Positions 60,896 through 64,000 of a DNA stretch of 64,000 bases are shown here, piece by piece. Source of the stretch: Sulfurimonas sp. HSL3-2 (lineage in GTDB: Bacteria > Campylobacterota > Campylobacteria > Campylobacterales > Sulfurimonadaceae). Numbering within the stretch: the first letter of the stretch is position 1; the number at the start of each line of letters is the position of its first letter. The notes beneath the pieces are model-generated. The model saw only the letters and a program-made list of their open reading frames with translations, searched no databases and was not told the origin of the DNA. The stretch spans positions 1,798,001 to 1,862,000 of the forward strand of contig NZ_CP147917.1 of NCBI RefSeq assembly GCF_039645965.1, given 5' to 3'. Made by a program: the position numbers and the translations under genes.

Positions 60896-62119
60896 TTGAG
60901 ATTTATTGATGCTCTACGTCTAAAAAGTAAACTTTTATTTCTTTTTATACTCATTACTGCCGGCTTATCATTTATTGGTATTGTCGGGACTATCAACATC
61001 ACTTCAATGAAACAAAAGCTTGACTCCCTTTATTTTGGCTCTTTTGTCACCGTTATGGAACTGGATGAGATCTTAGATGCTTATCACATAAACCTTCAGA
61101 CCAATATCTATATGGCTAAAAATAATATTATTAACTCGCAGCAAACTGCAGATGTCATAGACCAGGCAATAAAACAGATAGACAAAAACTGGAACAGTTA
61201 TAAAAATCAATATAAAAGTGACAATGAGCTGCCTTATGTAAACTATGCGACATCAGAGATAGAGAAATCTAAAGTATATCTACAAAAAATAAAGCAAATC
61301 TGCGTTGACGGATGTGATGTGGATAAAATATCTATAGAGACTTTGATATCCGAGATCACTCACATAGATTCGATCATCAATAAATTAAGAACATATGAGA
61401 TAGACAATGCTCAATATCAAAGAAAAGAGCTTTTAGATACCTATGACGAAACAAAAATCAAACTGGGGATGATCCTGTTTTTCGTTATAGGCGGTGTCTT
61501 AGTAATCTCATACATCGTATTTAAAAGCATACAAAAGGACCAGTCTGATCTGGAAGTCGCAACCAGAAAACTAAAAGAGGTCAATAAAAAACTCGAAAAT
61601 GCTTCATATACAGACTCTCTTACAAATCTTCACAATAGACGTTACTTCAACATGGTCTTTGACAGAGAGGTCAAACGGGCAAAAAGAGCAAAAGCTCATA
61701 TAACATTTATGATGCTTGATGTGGACTTCTTTAAGCAGTATAACGACACATATGGTCATATTGAGGGTGATAAAGCACTAAAAAGTGTCGCTAATGTCTT
61801 AAAATCTATTTTAAAACGTCCTAGTGATTTTGTCTTTAGACTCGGCGGTGAAGAGTTCGGTGTTTTGATCACAGACACAAATGCAGAAGACAGTGCAGTT
61901 TTAGCACAGAAGATATGTACAGAGGTCGAGGCTAATCAGATCCCTCATGCAAAAAGCAGATCAAGCAGCTACCTGACTATATCCATAGGCGTAGTCTCAT
62001 GCATCGCAGATGAAGCTCTGAATGAAGAAGAGATCATTAAACAAGCAGACAAAAAGCTTTATGAAGCAAAAGAGAGTGGCAGAAATAGATATGTTATGAG
62101 TGATGAGATCATAGGTTAA
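60896..62119 (+). CDS. GGDEF domain diguanylate cyclase
   Basis: 407 residues: a membrane helix at about 12-33, a periplasmic four-helix bundle (about 40-180), a second helix (about 187-207), a coiled-coil linker and a GGDEF domain. SYTDSLTNLHNRRYFN opens the domain, LGGEEFGV is the active site (GGEEF) and ADKKLYEAKESGRN closes it. It makes cyclic di-GMP. An inhibitory RxxD site is not clear. The TTG start at 60896 lies 7 bases after GAGGAG; an ATG four bases upstream opens a 5-codon frame instead. Confidence 0.9.
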   Translation: MRFIDALRLKSKLLFLFILITAGLSFIGIVGTINITSMKQKLDSLYFGSFVTVMELDEILDAYHINLQTNIYMAKNNIINSQQTADVIDQAIKQIDKNWNSYKNQYKSDNELPYVNYATSEIEKSKVYLQKIKQICVDGCDVDKISIETLISEITHIDSIINKLRTYEIDNAQYQRKELLDTYDETKIKLGMILFFVIGGVLVISYIVFKSIQKDQSDLEVATRKLKEVNKKLENASYTDSLTNLHNRRYFNMVFDREVKRAKRAKAHITFMMLDVDFFKQYNDTYGHIEGDKALKSVANVLKSILKRPSDFVFRLGGEEFGVLITDTNAEDSAVLAQKICTEVEANQIPHAKSRSSSYLTISIGVVSCIADEALNEEEIIKQADKKLYEAKESGRNRYVMSDEIIG

Positions 62120-62437
62120 ACTTCTCCTTATCAATACTGCAAAGAACCAATACAGACCGACTACATAACGCTTTACACAGTAAAGAATATAACACTAATC
62201 CCTTTACAGTTCATATAATATAAACCTCTGTCTACAGCGTAGAATAATTATCCTAATGATATTCATGTCAGTATTATAAAGCTCCATTTGAATATACCAA
62301 TACATATGTATGCTTGTCTACGTTAACAAGATATGATAATCATTCTTTGTAAAAGAGATGTCGGTTGATAAGAGGAAATTGAGAATAAGAAGTAATTTCG
62401 CCCGAAGGCGAAATAAGAGTTTAACTAAAAGCTTTTA
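62120..62437. other. 318-bp convergent intergenic region
   Basis: No open reading frame of significance is seen between the diguanylate cyclase and porin genes. It holds a Fur-like half-site core TGATAATCATT (62334-62344) and a strong hairpin near the porin end (62395-62414). An unannotated small RNA is possible but not demonstrated. Confidence 0.6.
62395..62414 (-). terminator. UUCG-capped hairpin downstream of the porin
   Basis: On the minus strand, ATTTCGCC, the loop TTCG and GGCGAAAT form an 8-bp perfect stem closed by C-G around UUCG, an exceptionally stable tetraloop. A T-rich stretch follows. It is 23 bases after the porin stop and plausibly terminates it. Confidence 0.75.
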
Positions 62438-63814
62438 TTAGAAGTTTAAAGTTAAGTATGCTTGTACTTGGTTGTAAGCAGTACCTTTAGTAGCACCAGC
62501 TTTGATATTTTGATCATCAGCCTTGATATTGCTATATACTAAACTTGCATCTAATGGTCCAAATGATCTAGAAGCAGTTAAAGTAACTTCTGTCATATCT
62601 GCACGATCAGTTGCCCCACCATTTTTGCCAGAGTCTGTATTTGTATAATAAACACCGAAATCAGCTATATCTTTTACAGGCACTTCTACAGTTACGTTAT
62701 ATGCTTTTGTATCAGCACGAACTACATAACCATAAGACCACCATGCTTCAGTATAAAGTTTAGATGCTCCAGAAGATGTTGCAGTATTGAAACCAGCAGC
62801 TAGACCGGCAAGTTCTTCTTTCCCTACAGAAGAGTAAGACACTTTAGCAGTGAACATATCTTTCATCTCATATCCAAGCATTAATGCATATACATCATTA
62901 TCAATGTCTTTTGTAATACCATTAGCTACAGCGAAGCTACTACCTTTTTCAAGATTAATTCCTGAGTATTGTGCACCCGCAAGGATACCTTCCATACTTA
63001 CATCAGCTTGTAACCAATAAGCTTGTGCTAATTTAGATACATCATAGTACCATGCTTGTACAGTTAATGGTTTGATAGAGTTATTGATGATACCTGCTGC
63101 ATATGCACCATTTTCACCATATGTTTCAAATCTACCGTTTGAATTTACAACAGCACCAACTGCTAAGTTTAAAGAAGATACAGAATCAGCATTACCTGCA
63201 GCTCCAAAAGTTTCTGTACCGTTTCCGTTACCAACATAAGCACCAACTAAAGTAGTGTCAGGAAGGTCAGTATTGATTAATACTGCTGCTTCAAACGTAT
63301 TTTTTTCAACTGACCATGTTTCAGTGAATGCAAGTGGAGTGTCTAGTTCCATACGACCAACTTTTGCAGTTGTATTACCAGCACTGATAGCAATCCATGC
63401 TTCATTAAACCATGAATTTGTATCAACTTTAGCCGGATAGTTAGATCCGTTTGTACCAAGATTACTTGCAGTATGAGATCCACCCCATACATTACTAACA
63501 AAGTTATTCTCTAGACCTAAAGTTGAAAGAGCAGTAAAGCCAGCACCAGCACTTACACTTACTAAATCATTTTTAGCTAAGTCAGCACTTACATTTAAAT
63601 GTAGAGCAGCATCAGCAGCAGAGTTTTCTTTATCAAATAAATTTCCGCTTGTACCTGTACCTGCACCTGTACCAACAGTATTTGTGTATGACGGAGTCAT
63701 ATCATTAGTATTATAGAATACTTGTGCATCACCAGATATTTTAACGTTATCAACTGCGAACGCTGATGCACCAACTAATACAGCTGCTGCTAAACTCATT
63801 TTTACTATTTTCAT
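62438..63814 (-). CDS. Major outer membrane porin
   Basis: 458 residues with a cleavable signal peptide (MSLAAAVLVGASAFA, cut near residue 20), alternating beta strands throughout and a C-terminal YNQVQAYLTLNF ending in Phe, the BamA recognition signal. It resembles the Opr/porin proteins of Campylobacterota. Long glycine/asparagine/threonine-rich segments (about 35-50, 195-215) are likely loops. ATG 63812-63814 lies 5 bases after GGAG; another ATG overlaps it out of frame. Its own promoter and a stable terminator suggest high expression. Confidence 0.88.
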   Translation of the reverse strand: MKIVKMSLAAAVLVGASAFAVDNVKISGDAQVFYNTNDMTPSYTNTVGTGAGTGTSGNLFDKENSAADAALHLNVSADLAKNDLVSVSAGAGFTALSTLGLENNFVSNVWGGSHTASNLGTNGSNYPAKVDTNSWFNEAWIAISAGNTTAKVGRMELDTPLAFTETWSVEKNTFEAAVLINTDLPDTTLVGAYVGNGNGTETFGAAGNADSVSSLNLAVGAVVNSNGRFETYGENGAYAAGIINNSIKPLTVQAWYYDVSKLAQAYWLQADVSMEGILAGAQYSGINLEKGSSFAVANGITKDIDNDVYALMLGYEMKDMFTAKVSYSSVGKEELAGLAAGFNTATSSGASKLYTEAWWSYGYVVRADTKAYNVTVEVPVKDIADFGVYYTNTDSGKNGGATDRADMTEVTLTASRSFGPLDASLVYSNIKADDQNIKAGATKGTAYNQVQAYLTLNF

Positions 63815-63862
63815 TCATTCTCCTTAAATAAGCTTGACCTATTTTAATTTTTTGTCGAAACC

Positions 63863-63871
63863 ATTGTATCA
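63863..63871 (-). promoter_or_regulatory. Extended -10 of the porin gene
   Basis: On the minus strand TGATACAAT (TGnTATAAT-like) lies 48-57 bases upstream of the porin start. No good -35 is seen, as is usual in Campylobacterota. The rest of the region to the window end is AT-rich with no further gene seen. Confidence 0.5.
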
Positions 63872-64000
63872 CACATTTCTTAAAAATTTCTGTAATGGCA
63901 AATAAATTATTTTATTGCTACAACCCCCTATTTCAAGGGATTTATCACATAGTTATCACAACTGGATGTACGATAATACAAAAATGTATCTTTTTTTGAT

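Overview
The window looks like a core chromosomal segment of a free-living, motile, sulfur-oxidising member of the Campylobacterota (Epsilonproteobacteria), most like Sulfurimonas or Sulfuricurvum. The reasons are: an SQR-type sulfide:quinone oxidoreductase at the left edge; gene blocks that I recall as sharing order with Campylobacter/Helicobacter (aroQ-folK-flhF-flhG-orf-fliA-fliM-fliY, lpxC-tsaB-thrB-ylxR-infB-rbfA-rimP, fabH-plsX-rpmF-DUF177-ndk-fdxA, and plsY-folB-response regulator-fdxB-ppx); a response regulator whose C-terminal half is nearly that of Helicobacter HsrA (HP1043); and AT-rich DNA. Species-level identity cannot be settled from memory. I see no insertion sequence, prophage, CRISPR array or integron.

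Layout. 1-13 kb: sqr (partial), pepN, a DEAD-box helicase with an S4 protein, the fatty-acid/phospholipid operon fabH-plsX-rpmF-DUF177, ndk, the ferredoxin fdxA, metK, a 2-Cys peroxiredoxin and a Pif1-like helicase. 13.0-18.5 kb: a complete rRNA operon on the minus strand (16S, tRNA-Ile, 23S, 5S) with long processing stems and a near-consensus promoter. 18.6-25.9 kb: mnmA and a tightly overlapping flagellar regulation/motor-switch operon. 26-28 kb: a probable aminofutalosine deaminase and SppA on the plus strand. 28-42.3 kb: one long minus-strand run (nadA-nadC-flhB-nrnA-like-M23 peptidase, then lpxC-tsaB-thrB-ylxR-infB-rbfA-rimP-ribD-ubiE-xseA). 42.4-47.3 kb, plus strand: plsY-folB, an HsrA-type regulator with an adjacent histidine kinase, fdxB and ppx/gppA. 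47.3-57 kb: bamA and tyrA (divergent), then a MoxR-DUF58-DUF4381-VWA-VWA/TPR-BatD (Bat, aerotolerance-type) operon. 57-64 kb: tRNA-Lys and tRNA-Glu, two unrecognised genes, a CZB-domain chemoreceptor, a rhodanese, a diguanylate cyclase and a major porin.

Functional themes: envelope biogenesis (lpxC, bamA, M23 peptidase, porin), translation initiation and ribosome maturation (infB, rbfA, rimP, rRNA), flagellar assembly (flhB, flhF, flhG, fliA, fliM, fliY), cofactor synthesis (NAD, riboflavin, folate, menaquinone) and redox biology.

The signals not explained by genes are: (i) a strongly over-represented 10-bp palindrome, TTACATGTAA, with 11 exact copies and at least 8 one-base variants, inside genes in two reading frames and as inverted pairs in intergenic hairpins; (ii) a 20-bp identity from the -10 box onward between the rRNA promoter and the tRNA-Lys/Glu promoter; and (iii) an HsrA orthologue that still has a complete receiver site and an adjacent kinase. 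I do not see a clearly new multi-gene system in this window.
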